A stretch of DNA of 64,000 bases, taken from contig JAZQEH010000028.1 of assembly GCA_045538895.1 (NCBI GenBank), forward strand, positions 18,935 to 82,934. Reading direction: 5' to 3'. Within the stretch, counting starts at the first letter, position 1; each line of letters begins with the position of its first letter. The DNA is from UMGS902 sp045538895 (GTDB lineage Bacteria > Bacillota > Clostridia > Oscillospirales > CAG-272). A program made the position numbers and the translations under genes. The notes beneath the pieces were generated by a model. That model saw nothing but the letters and a program-made list of their open reading frames with translations. It was not told where the DNA came from and searched no databases. Shown here one piece after another: positions 54,763 to 63,982 of the stretch.

Positions 54763-55175
54763 GGACAAACCTCTTTCTTATCCGCAACACTTGACAAAAT
54801 TTCAAGCACGTCCTTATCCGACATATCTATCTTGCCTGAAGGAGTTTCAAGATTTGCCGACATCTGAAACTGCCGTTTGCCCTCTCCTGTCCATAGCATT
54901 GCCACGTGAAAGCCCATGCTCTCGCACTCAAAGCCCTGCCAAGTGTAGCCACCAAGAGCAATCGGCGGAATATCGGTAATATCATAGTATCCGTCTTTGG
55001 ACGGCGATATCATATATGTATCTCCGGAAAAATTTATCTGCATATACGGCAAGCGTAAAATGTCGCTTGCAAGTATGCCGCCCTTGCAGAGCTGTACAGC
55101 TCTGTCGTTTACTTTAAACGCTTTCCAGCCTGACGGAACCGTCAGACAAAAGCTCTCCGTTTCAAAAACTTTCAT
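54759..55175 (-). CDS. Hypothetical protein (PsbP/MOG1-like strand pattern)
   Basis: 138 residues starting MKVFETESFCLTVPSGWKAFKVNDRAVQL, which resembles the start of small lipoprotein-type domains of the PsbP/DcrB kind (FTLxxPxGWxxx), ending in a helix. No signal peptide. Role unknown; coupled to its neighbours. Confidence 0.6.
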   Translation of the reverse strand: MKVFETESFCLTVPSGWKAFKVNDRAVQLCKGGILASDILRLPYMQINFSGDTYMISPSKDGYYDITDIPPIALGGYTWQGFECESMGFHVAMLWTGEGKRQFQMSANLETPSGKIDMSDKDVLEILSSVADKKEVCP

Positions 55176-55181
55176 TATTAA

Positions 55182-55727
55182 CTACTCCCACCTGACAGTT
55201 CTGCGAAAGATTTCGGTAATACGGTTAAACATCTCGTTAAAACGGTCGGGGCACGTGTCTATACCGCATACGCTGACGGTGCTGCCGCCCGAAAAACGCA
55301 GATATATTTCGTATCTTTCGCCCGTATCGGTTGCATTTTTTATGACACGCTTTTCGTTAAATCCGTCCCATCCTACCGTGCCGCAATCTACAAGCACTTC
55401 TTCGATTTCCCGAAGTGCCTGTGTGTCCTTTGTAGAGGAAATGACACATTTTCCTCTGCTGTCAAGGTTTTCCTTTGCGTTAAAGCGATACTCTTCCTGA
55501 TACGGATGATAGTTTGTTATCTTGAAGAATATATCTTCACCCTCTACCGACATGATGTAGTAAAAACCGCTTCGCATACCCTGCCTTGTCAGGTGAAGAG
55601 CTGTAAGTGTTTCGCCCTTTGGGAGCGGCATGGGAGAATCAAATGAAGTATTCGGTTCCCCTCTGCCGCAACCGAAAAGTGTTGCAATAATTGAAAGCAA
55701 GCTCATAACAATCAGGGCTTTTCTCAT
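55182..55727 (-). CDS. Small lipoprotein
   Basis: 181 residues. Lipobox LFGC (Cys20). The mature part, beginning FDSPMPLPKGETLTALHLTRQGMRSGFYYIMSVEGEDIFFKITNY, looks like a small beta fold. No family recognised. Its start overlaps the stop of the DUF6935 gene by four bases. Confidence 0.65.
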   Translation of the reverse strand: MRKALIVMSLLSIIATLFGCGRGEPNTSFDSPMPLPKGETLTALHLTRQGMRSGFYYIMSVEGEDIFFKITNYHPYQEEYRFNAKENLDSRGKCVISSTKDTQALREIEEVLVDCGTVGWDGFNEKRVIKNATDTGERYEIYLRFSGGSTVSVCGIDTCPDRFNEMFNRITEIFRRTVRWE

Positions 55728-56323
55728 GCCCAGTCATCCTTTGCCGCAGGCAAACGGATGTCGGAAAGGCACTGAATATCGTTCAAAAACCACTGTTCTG
55801 TTGACGGCTTTTTGCGAAGCTTTATCGAGCTTGGATTATCCGCACCGCCACTCTTTACCCAGAGAGTTGCCCAGTTTTCATTGTCGAACGAATACGGATT
55901 CTCTATAACCTCAACGGTATAAGGAGCAGACGGTGTATAGTTGTTCTGCGGAGTTGCACCCTTGAAAAAGGCATACATTTTATACCCCTTGTCACGAAGA
56001 CGCTCCTCTATAAACTGCTTTTCATAGGTACTTACGCTTTCGGGACCTTTAAGATAATCAAGCATTTCAAAGGTTGCCTCTGCATCCTTTTCGTAGTTGC
56101 AAAGCACCGCTATTGTAAGTGCCACAGTCTTGAACGCACTGTCCATTTTCGCCTCGGGCAATGCCTCAAGCTCTGCTACGCTTGTCGGCAATGTGGAAAA
56201 AGTAAAGCTCTCTGTATGATTTCTACCCTTGCCGATAGAAGAAACTGCATTATTTACTACCTTCGCAGCCTCTTTTTTTAGAGTGCTGCCTATTACTCTC
56301 TTAATAGAATCAAACAAACTCAT
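55724..56323 (-). CDS. DUF6935-like protein
   Basis: 199 residues, cytoplasmic. Conserved lines FTFSTLPTSVAELEALPEAKMDSAFKTVALTIAVLCNY, FEMLDYLKGPESVSTYEKQF, FFKGATPQNNYTPSAPYTVEVIENPYSF and WATLWVKSGGADNPSSIKLRKK...WFLNDIQCLSDIRLPAAKDDWA match what I recall of DUF6935. Function unknown. Confidence 0.75.
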   Translation of the reverse strand: MSLFDSIKRVIGSTLKKEAAKVVNNAVSSIGKGRNHTESFTFSTLPTSVAELEALPEAKMDSAFKTVALTIAVLCNYEKDAEATFEMLDYLKGPESVSTYEKQFIEERLRDKGYKMYAFFKGATPQNNYTPSAPYTVEVIENPYSFDNENWATLWVKSGGADNPSSIKLRKKPSTEQWFLNDIQCLSDIRLPAAKDDWA

Positions 56324-56326
56324 ATT

Positions 56327-56782
56327 TTACTCCCCTTTCACAAATCTCATATTCAAAAAGTTGAGGTATCCGTCATCATCGGTGACTTTTGCCCACGTGT
56401 CGGCTGCCTCGTCAAAAACCTCGCCCTCAATGCCCGTATCAATCCAGAGTGCACCGTCACGCTCCTCCCATTTTTTGGGGCTGTCACACATCATGCCGTC
56501 ATACAGGGATATCTCTCCTGCATTGACTGCTTCGTCAATTTCTTCCTGCGATACGCCCTCGGGCAGCGGCATCAGCATATAAAGAGTGCCGTCATCAAGC
56601 ACTCGAATCTCCATGCCTATCATCTTTTTACGCTCGGATAGTTCCTCGGCTACTGCCTCACTGTCCGTTTCATCTATATAGAGCATCGGTGAAGCGAGGT
56701 ACTCCTCGGCATTCATATACCGAATACCGTCATCGCCCATTTCGCCAATCGAGTGAAATACCCATTTACCCGTGTAATTCAT
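56327..56782 (-). CDS. Conserved hypothetical protein
   Basis: 151 residues, acidic, no signal peptide. Begins MNYTGKWVFHSIGEMGDDGIRYMNAEEYLASP; the 'TGKWxFH...' opening and strands recall lipocalin-like hypothetical proteins of Firmicutes. It follows the 956-residue SLH gene by nine bases. Confidence 0.65.
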   Translation of the reverse strand: MNYTGKWVFHSIGEMGDDGIRYMNAEEYLASPMLYIDETDSEAVAEELSERKKMIGMEIRVLDDGTLYMLMPLPEGVSQEEIDEAVNAGEISLYDGMMCDSPKKWEERDGALWIDTGIEGEVFDEAADTWAKVTDDDGYLNFLNMRFVKGE

Positions 56783-56791
56783 ATTTACCTC

Positions 56792-59662
56792 CTACCAGAT
56801 GAGGACAATTCCCTTATCCTCACTTACATGACCTGTTTCAAAGTTTACATTTGCATCATCGCTGAGGGTAACGCTTCCCTCAAGGCTCTTCACCTCATTG
56901 CCGTTTGCATCTGTTATAAGGCAGTAGCACTTGAAGCTACCGTCAAAATACTTTCTGTCAACGCCTACGGTAAGGGTGTCTGTAGTTTCACCTTCTGCCC
57001 ATTCGTGGTCCTTGGATACGGGATAGAAGAAATCCATACCGTCAACAAAGTAATACCACTTATAGGTAAGCGGCTTGTATCTGCCGTCTGCCTCTACGCT
57101 GAACTTAATGTAGGTATCAGGCTTTGCAGGTACAACACCGGGCTGCTTTGAAATGAAAGGCTTTTCAGGTGAAACGGTTGCTACCGCAGTAATAGCCTCG
57201 TTGCCCTCTCCGTCAGTAACAACGCAATGATAATATATATGGCTTGTGAGTTCGGTCTTTTCAACGTGTATTGTAAGTGTATCGGTGTTATAGCCGCTTG
57301 CCCATGTGTCGGTCGGCAGAATATCCTTAAAGGTCTTGGCACCGTCATAGATATAACGCCACTGATAGGTCAGGGCACTGCCGTTCTCGCCGAGCGCCTT
57401 TACTTTGAACTGAACTTCATCGCCGTAGTTCGCATAAACGCTCTCTGGATGGTTTGCGATAACAAGGTCATGTGGAGTAGGAATATATGCATCAGAATAC
57501 GCAATATTGCCTGCCGCATCGGTTACCATGCAGCGGAAAGACATGCCGAATGCATACTGCTGCTCGGTAATCAGTATATTAAGCGTATCCTTATCAAAGC
57601 CGTTTGCCCATTCCTCGGATTTTGCAATACTTGTAAGGTTGTAAGCGGACTTGCCGTCTTTAAGTGCCTGCCACACGTACGTATACGGCTCCATGCCGCC
57701 CATACCGTACACGCTCATCTTTGTCCACTCGCCGATATTTCCTCTCGGCGTATAGCTTACTCCTACACGGAGTGAATCTTTGATAGCGATATTCTTCTTA
57801 TCGCCGATAAGACCTTGTGTATCATAATCAAGAACTGCGGCACGGGTATTGATAGTGCCGATTTCTTTAAACAGAAGTCCTACTCTGTCGCCTGCCGTGG
57901 CTTCGTCGAGCTGTTTGTTGAACATTTCTATAGTTTCAACCTTGCCGCTACCATATGTGTATTTATCATCAAAGGTAAATACGATATGCTCGCCGGGGAC
58001 TAACTTGCCGGTATTTACTCTGCCGACAACTATTGTGCCAAGAGAATTCTTGACAATGTCCTCAAGCTCCATTGTAAAAGGTGCTTCAGGCATTTTAATT
58101 ATATTTGTGGATACGCTTTCGCCGTTTTCATCGGTAACTTTGCAGTAGAACTTCTTATCAATATATGGGCTATCCAAATCGAACTTAAGCGTAATAACGT
58201 CACCGCTAAGTATTGCATATCCGTCATTTTTGAAGGTGGCAGTCTGGTTTTTGTAGCCTGTATGGTAGAGCCACTCAAATTTGTAGGGCTGCTTGCCGCC
58301 CTTGGCAAATACCGAATAAGTTAGGTATTCGCCATCTTTTGCCGATGCAATATACTCGGGCTGTTCGGTAATTGTAAGCTTTTCATAGGTCTCTTCGGGC
58401 TGCTCCCCTACAAATTCTCCAATATCGAAATATGCAGGAATATCAGTGTAGCCGGAGTTGATCTTTTCTCCTTTTGCATCCGTAACCTCAAGCTTTACCT
58501 GCTTTGAAAGATAAGGATTATCCTCCGTGAACAGGAATACTGCACTTACGCTGCCCGCTCCATCATCCGTAAAGGTTACAAAGTTGTCGTTTGCAAGCTT
58601 TGTTCCCTTTTCGCCATCGCTGTAGTACCATGTATACGTATAAGGAGCTTCTCCGCCCGAAACGGACGCAAGGAATATATACTTTCCGAATTCCAGATAG
58701 GAAGTAGCGCCCTTAAATTCAAGCGGCTCGGTTTCAGCAGGCTTTTCGCCCAGTGTAAACTCGATTCTTGCAACCTTATACATCATTCTTGTGAGAACTG
58801 CCGCAACCTCACTTCTCTTAATGAAAGCATCCGGATTACAGTTACGTGCCGCATCAACGCCGCCAACGATACCTGCACGGTAAAGCTTGTAGATAGCGGG
58901 GTCTTTTTTTACGTCCGGAATTGCATCCTCAGCAACGTAGTTGATCTCCTCAAGTGCTTCTGCGGGGAGAGAATATGCGAATATACGCATATATCCCTGT
59001 CTTGTAGCAGGAGCATTCAGGTCATAGCCGTGATCCTCGTCAAGAATACCGTTTTCGATACAGTAATCGAGATAAGGCTTATACCACGGGTTGCCGACGG
59101 TGAGTGTTACCTCACCCTCGGTATACTTCTGGTTCATGCAAGCCGCAAGCTTGATTGCTTCAACGTATGTAATATTGAGGTCGGGAGCAAAAGTTGCAGA
59201 GGTTTTACCGTTGATAAGTCCGTCATAGTATGCACGGATTACATCTGTGTAGTACCATGCACTCTCGCTTACATCGGTAAAAGGATTTGCAAGTTCCGCA
59301 TATCCGCAAACGGTACATTTGCCGTCCTTGAAGGTGTGGTCTTTTACGTTAAAACGTTCAAAGCATACCTGACATTCTTCAAAGTGGCTGTCCATATCTG
59401 CACCGTTCATAAGCTTATGCTCATGCTCGCCCTCACCGCGGATATCTTCTGCGGCAGCGTCCTCATAACCGCAAACTGTGCATTTGCCGTCTTTGATTTC
59501 GTGACTACCGGCGTTTCTGATTTCAAAGCACTTCTGGCACTCCTCATAGTGGCTTGTCATATTTCTCATTGCAAGAAAATCATGCTGACAAGGTGTATCG
59601 TCTGCAAATGCGACAGTGGTAAGCATAATTGCTACAAGCAATAGTGTAATTAATCTTTTCAT
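56792..59662 (-). CDS. SLH surface protein with EF-Tu domain II-like module
   Basis: 956 residues. Signal peptide (MKRLITLLLVAIMLTTVAFA). Residues about 25-115 contain two Cys-rich units (EECQKCFEIRN...CTVCGYE, EECQVCFERFN...CTVCGYA). Residues about 122-297 are three SLH modules (FTDVSESAWYYTDVIRAYYDGLINGKTSATFAPD). Several Ig-like domains follow (PYTYTWYYSDGEKG, YKFEWLYHTGYKN, TYQWRYIYDG). Residues about 533-615 resemble domain II of elongation factor Tu (GTIVVGRVNTGKLVPGEHIVF, then KVETIEMFNKQLDEATAGDRVGLLFKEI). Attached to secondary wall polymer by SLH. Follows the 1333-residue gene by nine bases on the same strand. Confidence 0.82.
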   Translation of the reverse strand: MKRLITLLLVAIMLTTVAFADDTPCQHDFLAMRNMTSHYEECQKCFEIRNAGSHEIKDGKCTVCGYEDAAAEDIRGEGEHEHKLMNGADMDSHFEECQVCFERFNVKDHTFKDGKCTVCGYAELANPFTDVSESAWYYTDVIRAYYDGLINGKTSATFAPDLNITYVEAIKLAACMNQKYTEGEVTLTVGNPWYKPYLDYCIENGILDEDHGYDLNAPATRQGYMRIFAYSLPAEALEEINYVAEDAIPDVKKDPAIYKLYRAGIVGGVDAARNCNPDAFIKRSEVAAVLTRMMYKVARIEFTLGEKPAETEPLEFKGATSYLEFGKYIFLASVSGGEAPYTYTWYYSDGEKGTKLANDNFVTFTDDGAGSVSAVFLFTEDNPYLSKQVKLEVTDAKGEKINSGYTDIPAYFDIGEFVGEQPEETYEKLTITEQPEYIASAKDGEYLTYSVFAKGGKQPYKFEWLYHTGYKNQTATFKNDGYAILSGDVITLKFDLDSPYIDKKFYCKVTDENGESVSTNIIKMPEAPFTMELEDIVKNSLGTIVVGRVNTGKLVPGEHIVFTFDDKYTYGSGKVETIEMFNKQLDEATAGDRVGLLFKEIGTINTRAAVLDYDTQGLIGDKKNIAIKDSLRVGVSYTPRGNIGEWTKMSVYGMGGMEPYTYVWQALKDGKSAYNLTSIAKSEEWANGFDKDTLNILITEQQYAFGMSFRCMVTDAAGNIAYSDAYIPTPHDLVIANHPESVYANYGDEVQFKVKALGENGSALTYQWRYIYDGAKTFKDILPTDTWASGYNTDTLTIHVEKTELTSHIYYHCVVTDGEGNEAITAVATVSPEKPFISKQPGVVPAKPDTYIKFSVEADGRYKPLTYKWYYFVDGMDFFYPVSKDHEWAEGETTDTLTVGVDRKYFDGSFKCYCLITDANGNEVKSLEGSVTLSDDANVNFETGHVSEDKGIVLIW

Positions 59663-59671
59663 ATCTTCTCC

Positions 59672-62600
59672 TTATTTTTCGTAAAACATATAAAGGAAAT
59701 ACGCAATTCCCGCTCTCGGACAAGGCTCCTCGGGAGAAACTATAAACTTGGTTCCATCTAGGAGTCCCTCTCCCTTTGCCCAATCTCTTGCTTCCTCATA
59801 CCAGCCGTTAGTGCCAATCTTCATCGCACGGAAAAGCATTGTCATAATGTGTGCGCTTGAGCAGGTCTGGTGAGGTGTAAATGTGGTTGCGGAAGTACCG
59901 ACTATAATACCCTGTTCAACACCCCAAAGTACCGCATCATAGTAATAGTCGGTAGTCTTTACATCGGTAAAGGGATTTACCGATGTTTTGGGTGTGGGTT
60001 TGCCTGCCGCACGCCAGAGGAACGTTATACCCTGTGCTCTTGTACAGGTATCATAGGGTGAGAATGTAGTCGCCGTTGTACCTACGGTAAGTCCCGTATC
60101 CTTTGCCCACATTACCGCATCAAAGAAGTAGTCGCTTGCCTTGACATCGGTAAAGGGGTTTTCGCCATTTTTGTTGTAGCCGCAGGTCTTGCAGCGTCCA
60201 TTTGCATCAAACTCGTGGTTACCTGCATCCTTTACCGCACTGCAAACAAGGCACTCATAGTGGTGACTGCTTTCATTACGCATAAGAGTATAATCGTGAA
60301 CGTGGTCAAGCTTTGGGAACGTGTATTCAATGCTTGCAAACTGCTCGCTTATATACTCTACCTTTGCAGCAGTACCGTTAATGGTTGCGGTAACATCAGT
60401 TGCAAACTTATAGTCACCGTTTGTACGGAAAGAAATATAGATTTTATATACATTACCCTCTGCAAAAACTTCTGTACCTCCAGGGAGCAGGAATTTACCG
60501 CTTGAAGTGTTTTCCCATGCAATACCGTTTTTGTATCTCGATGCATTAAGTCCGGAATTATCACTGGCAAAACGCTTGCTGTCGAATTTGGTATAATCCG
60601 CTTTTGCACCTATTTCGGGAGACGTGATATTGAATATTATGCTCGAAATATACTCACCGTCATCACCCCATGAGTAGCCGCATGTATCGCAGATAAGGTT
60701 GCGGTCATTATCAGTATGCGGTTCGGTAACGGTTTCGTTACAACCGCTTACCTTACAGTAGCTCTTGTGTCTTGCAGCATCAAGAACTTTCCAATCGGAG
60801 AATGCATGCTCGCCACCCTTTTGCGTGTAGCCGTATCTTACGTAAATTCCGCACGCCGCACACTTTATATCACCCGTGTAGCCGTCACTAAGGCAGGTTG
60901 CCTCTTTATAGTTAAGTGTCTGAAGTTTTGTATGTGTGGGGGCTATAAGCTTGCCCTCTTTAACAAGGTCGCCGCATGAGCAGTAGGTGTCGCCTGTGTA
61001 GCCGAAATCAAAACAGGTAGCCGCTTTTGCATTTTGGGTAGTTATCTTGCCCGTATGCTGTCTTGGTGTGGTGTTACCCATAACCACCATGCCGCAATGT
61101 GAGCATTTGTATGAGCCCTCATATCCACGCTGCTCACAGGTTGGCTTAACTACCGAGCTCTTGATAAGCGTTAGTGTACCTGTATGCTCACTGCCGCCCT
61201 CAATAGCTTCGCCGTATTTTACAACGTATCCGCAATCGCAGCAGCGAAGGTCGCCTGTATAGCCTTCCTTTACACAGACAGGCTTGTATGCACCGAAAAT
61301 TCTTGTTCCGCTCTCATGCTTACACTCGGCTTTATCAATAGCGGGGATAAATGTAAAGATACCGCCGCCCGTGTATTCCTTAAAGCTCTTGATTGTGAAA
61401 GTCCACTTAGGCTCGCCCTCAAGTTTTACCGATGTTGCATATCCTGTTACGTCAAGGTCGCTTACACCGTTTCCGCTATAGTATACACGGAAAGCAAGGC
61501 ATCTCGGATTGTTCATCTTGATGTAATCGCTCTTGTCATTGACAGTCGGAGCAAAGGTAATCTCAATACTGTCGCCGATAACGTAAATATCGCTCGATGC
61601 ATGGCCGTACTGTACATAAACAAGGTCATTCGACTTTGTCCAGTCGGTTGCAACATTTTTCTCATTTACGCTGTCAAAACGCATCGGCTTTTCAGTTGTG
61701 GTGTATGAGCAAAGACTGCACTCCTTATACGGTGCGCCGATGCCGTTTGAAGCGGTGTGAGGTGTTCCCTGATTACCCCAAGCAAGCCACGTGTGGCTCT
61801 CCAAGGTAGTCTTTGTACAACCTTCATAGAGACACTTGAGTCTGTGCTGCGTGCCGTTTTTGTAGGTATAGTCAACCACGCATTCGCCTGTTTCTTTGTC
61901 GAAGAAATAGTGGTCGTGATTCTTTATATGTGTGGTAAATCCGCAATCACGGCAAGTAAACTTCGTCCATACGCTTCCGTCAACGCTATCGGTAACCTCG
62001 CCCTCTGCCTTGCCGAAATTGTGGGGGAGTTCCTTTACCGCCTCGCAACCGTCGCCAAGACACATTATCTGGTGTACCTTGCTTTCATACACACCGATGT
62101 TGTTATTCTTATTAGGCTGGCGGATAATAGCGATAAGCGCACCCTTATAGTAGGTACACTCTTTATAAATATGCTTTGAAAAGATTGAAGCCTCGGCAGA
62201 ATATACGGTATTACCTTCCTCATCGGTAATCTCGCAACGGTAGGAGTTCTCACCGTAGCAAACCGTCGTCGGAACGGAAATTGTCAGCTTTTCGCTCTTT
62301 GCACCGTGAACGACGTTGAACTTTTTGCCGTTATTCCACGAACTCGTATAGTCCTCAAGAGCCTGCCACTTTCCATTTTCGTATCTTTCGTACCACTGAT
62401 AATTCAGTTTACCCGTTCCTTTAGCAAAAACGGAGAATGAAACCTTATTGTCCTCGATGTTGTAAGGCTCGCCGGCATCCGCTTCGTTGTCACTTACATT
62501 TACAACTCTGCTTTGCGGCTGAGCTAAAATAAGTATCTTTGTGCGAGAATTGTAGCCGCAAACCGTGCAGATATCGTATTTGTTAAACGTGTGCTTAGCC

Positions 62601-63673
62601 TTTGCGGTAAGGTGTGCCGCACTGTCGCAGTAACGGCAGGAAACATAGTGATAGGTTTCGTCAAACGACCAGCTATTCTGCGGCTTTGCACCGTGCTCGC
62701 CGCCCTCTGCGTGTTTAGTGAGGATATGCATGTCAAAATCGGGGTCGCTCACGCACATGTCGCCGCAATCGCATCCCTCGTCCTCGGCATACATACGGCA
62801 GCAGTCCTCGCAGCGAAGTTCGCCGCTGCTGTAGCAGATATCACAAGCATCTACGTCATGGTAGCATGCACCGCAGTCGTTACAGAAATGCTCGTCATAT
62901 TCATCGTCCATTACGCAAAGTCCCTCGCTGCAATCGGAATTTCCCTCGCAGCAGTCAAGACAGAGTTCACATACGTCGCACTGATCTACTGCGCAAAACG
63001 GAGTTCCGCAGTCAAGGCAGACATGGTCATACCAATCAGAGCTTTCAACACAGTATTCGCCGCACTCGCAACCCTCGCTCTGTGCCTCCGCCTCGCAACA
63101 TTCCTCGCAGGCGCCACACTCGTCGCAAAGCTCAAGACCGTCATCGTAAACGCATCGCTCGCACTTCTCGCAAGGCAGGCAGCACTCCTTGCAGTGCTCG
63201 GCACCCTCTTCATCGCATGCGCCGTATGTGTTATAGCAGTTGCCGCACTCCGGGCAATGCACGCCGCCTTCAAACTCCTGACAGCTCTCGCAACGGCCGC
63301 AATCATCACATAATGCGCCGGCGCAGCTCTCGCAGAACCAGCATATGCTGCATAGCGCATCCCGGTCGCCGGCATAGCACTCCTCGCAGCCCATGCAATG
63401 GTCTACCTCGCCTACGTAGCAATCGTCGCAAAGATGACATTCGGTACAGAATTTACTGCGTGTATTGAAGCAGTCGCCGCATTCCCAGCAATGCGTTGCC
63501 GCCCAGCAGTCTGCGGGCTCCGCCTCAATACTGCAAAGACCGCATTCGCAAAGCCAGTCGCCAAAGCGATATGCGCCGCAGTACATGCAGTTGTCGCCGT
63601 CCTCGGCAAGCACGGTAAATGCAAGCAGAGAAACAAGCAGACACAAAACAAAAATCCTGCCAAGTTTTTTCAT
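59672..63673 (-). CDS. Extremely cysteine-rich secreted SLH protein
   Basis: 1333 residues. Signal peptide (MKKLGRIFVLCLLVSLLAFTVLA). Residues about 24-320 contain more than 60 cysteines, mostly CxxC pairs in acidic sequence; a unit of about 54 residues recurs (GCECGEYCVESSDWYDHVCLDC..., EGLCVMDDEYDEHFCNDC..., GCDCGDMCVSDPDFDMH). Then Ig-like domains (LNYQWYERYENGKWQALEDY), a middle part with many scattered CxxC units (CSYTTTEK, CRDCGFTTH, CSHCGMVVMG, CSCGDLVKEG, CAACGIYVRYG) and about three SLH modules at the end (FTDVKASDYFFDAVMWAKDTGLTVGTTATTFSP). Probably binds metal or holds a reduced thiol array at the surface (inference). First gene of a seven-gene run. Ribosome site GGAGG. Confidence 0.82.
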   Translation of the reverse strand: MKKLGRIFVLCLLVSLLAFTVLAEDGDNCMYCGAYRFGDWLCECGLCSIEAEPADCWAATHCWECGDCFNTRSKFCTECHLCDDCYVGEVDHCMGCEECYAGDRDALCSICWFCESCAGALCDDCGRCESCQEFEGGVHCPECGNCYNTYGACDEEGAEHCKECCLPCEKCERCVYDDGLELCDECGACEECCEAEAQSEGCECGEYCVESSDWYDHVCLDCGTPFCAVDQCDVCELCLDCCEGNSDCSEGLCVMDDEYDEHFCNDCGACYHDVDACDICYSSGELRCEDCCRMYAEDEGCDCGDMCVSDPDFDMHILTKHAEGGEHGAKPQNSWSFDETYHYVSCRYCDSAAHLTAKAKHTFNKYDICTVCGYNSRTKILILAQPQSRVVNVSDNEADAGEPYNIEDNKVSFSVFAKGTGKLNYQWYERYENGKWQALEDYTSSWNNGKKFNVVHGAKSEKLTISVPTTVCYGENSYRCEITDEEGNTVYSAEASIFSKHIYKECTYYKGALIAIIRQPNKNNNIGVYESKVHQIMCLGDGCEAVKELPHNFGKAEGEVTDSVDGSVWTKFTCRDCGFTTHIKNHDHYFFDKETGECVVDYTYKNGTQHRLKCLYEGCTKTTLESHTWLAWGNQGTPHTASNGIGAPYKECSLCSYTTTEKPMRFDSVNEKNVATDWTKSNDLVYVQYGHASSDIYVIGDSIEITFAPTVNDKSDYIKMNNPRCLAFRVYYSGNGVSDLDVTGYATSVKLEGEPKWTFTIKSFKEYTGGGIFTFIPAIDKAECKHESGTRIFGAYKPVCVKEGYTGDLRCCDCGYVVKYGEAIEGGSEHTGTLTLIKSSVVKPTCEQRGYEGSYKCSHCGMVVMGNTTPRQHTGKITTQNAKAATCFDFGYTGDTYCSCGDLVKEGKLIAPTHTKLQTLNYKEATCLSDGYTGDIKCAACGIYVRYGYTQKGGEHAFSDWKVLDAARHKSYCKVSGCNETVTEPHTDNDRNLICDTCGYSWGDDGEYISSIIFNITSPEIGAKADYTKFDSKRFASDNSGLNASRYKNGIAWENTSSGKFLLPGGTEVFAEGNVYKIYISFRTNGDYKFATDVTATINGTAAKVEYISEQFASIEYTFPKLDHVHDYTLMRNESSHHYECLVCSAVKDAGNHEFDANGRCKTCGYNKNGENPFTDVKASDYFFDAVMWAKDTGLTVGTTATTFSPYDTCTRAQGITFLWRAAGKPTPKTSVNPFTDVKTTDYYYDAVLWGVEQGIIVGTSATTFTPHQTCSSAHIMTMLFRAMKIGTNGWYEEARDWAKGEGLLDGTKFIVSPEEPCPRAGIAYFLYMFYEK

Positions 63674-63687
63674 TTCGGTTTCCTCCG

Positions 63688-63716
63688 TTGACTAAAATTT
63701 ATAACTATGATATAAT
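63688..63716 (+). promoter_or_regulatory. Promoter upstream of the structured leader
   Basis: TTGACT (63688-63693), 17 bases ending TGA, TATAAT (63711-63716). Predicted start near 63723, about 260 bases before the next gene. Confidence 0.85.
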
Positions 63717-63730
63717 TAATATAAAATATC

Positions 63731-63913
63731 AGGGGCGGTCTCTGTTTCGTTGGCGCGCCACAGAGACATTTACATGAGTTTGTAAATGGGGTGCCCCTTG
63801 TATCCAAGGTTATATACCCTCCTTCTTATACCCTGTAATTATATTTTAAATTACAGTTATACTCAAAGTCGCCACACAAACGCAAAATAAAAGTGTGGGA
63901 TTGGCACTTTTTT
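63731..63913 (+). ncRNA. Structured 5' leader: three-way junction plus terminator/antiterminator pair (uncharacterised)
   Basis: P1: AGGGGC (63731-63736) with GCCCCT (63793-63798). P2: GTCTCTGT (63738-63745) with ACAGAGAC (63760-63767). P3: ATTTACA (63768-63774) with TGTAAAT (63781-63787). J3/1 is GGGGT. Downstream, AAAAGTG (63889-63895) can pair with CACTTTT (63905-63911) followed by T, a terminator; alternatively CCACAC (63872-63877) pairs with GTGTGG (63893-63898), which breaks the terminator. This layout is that of a transcription-attenuating cis-RNA. I do not recognise a known riboswitch class. Confidence 0.5.
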
Positions 63914-63982
63914 CACCGAAAAAGGGTGGGAAAAGGTGTGGTTTTTCGTATTTTACAGGGAAAATGCTTTAAGGAGAACTTT

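Noticed and set aside
62591..63313. 240-codon plus-strand frame opposite the Cys-rich region
   Set aside because: Alanine/valine-rich shadow of the CxxC-coding minus strand, with no ribosome site.
63781..63800. GGGGTGCC resembling the TPP riboswitch core
   Set aside because: The CTGAGA and ACCTG blocks of the THI element are absent.
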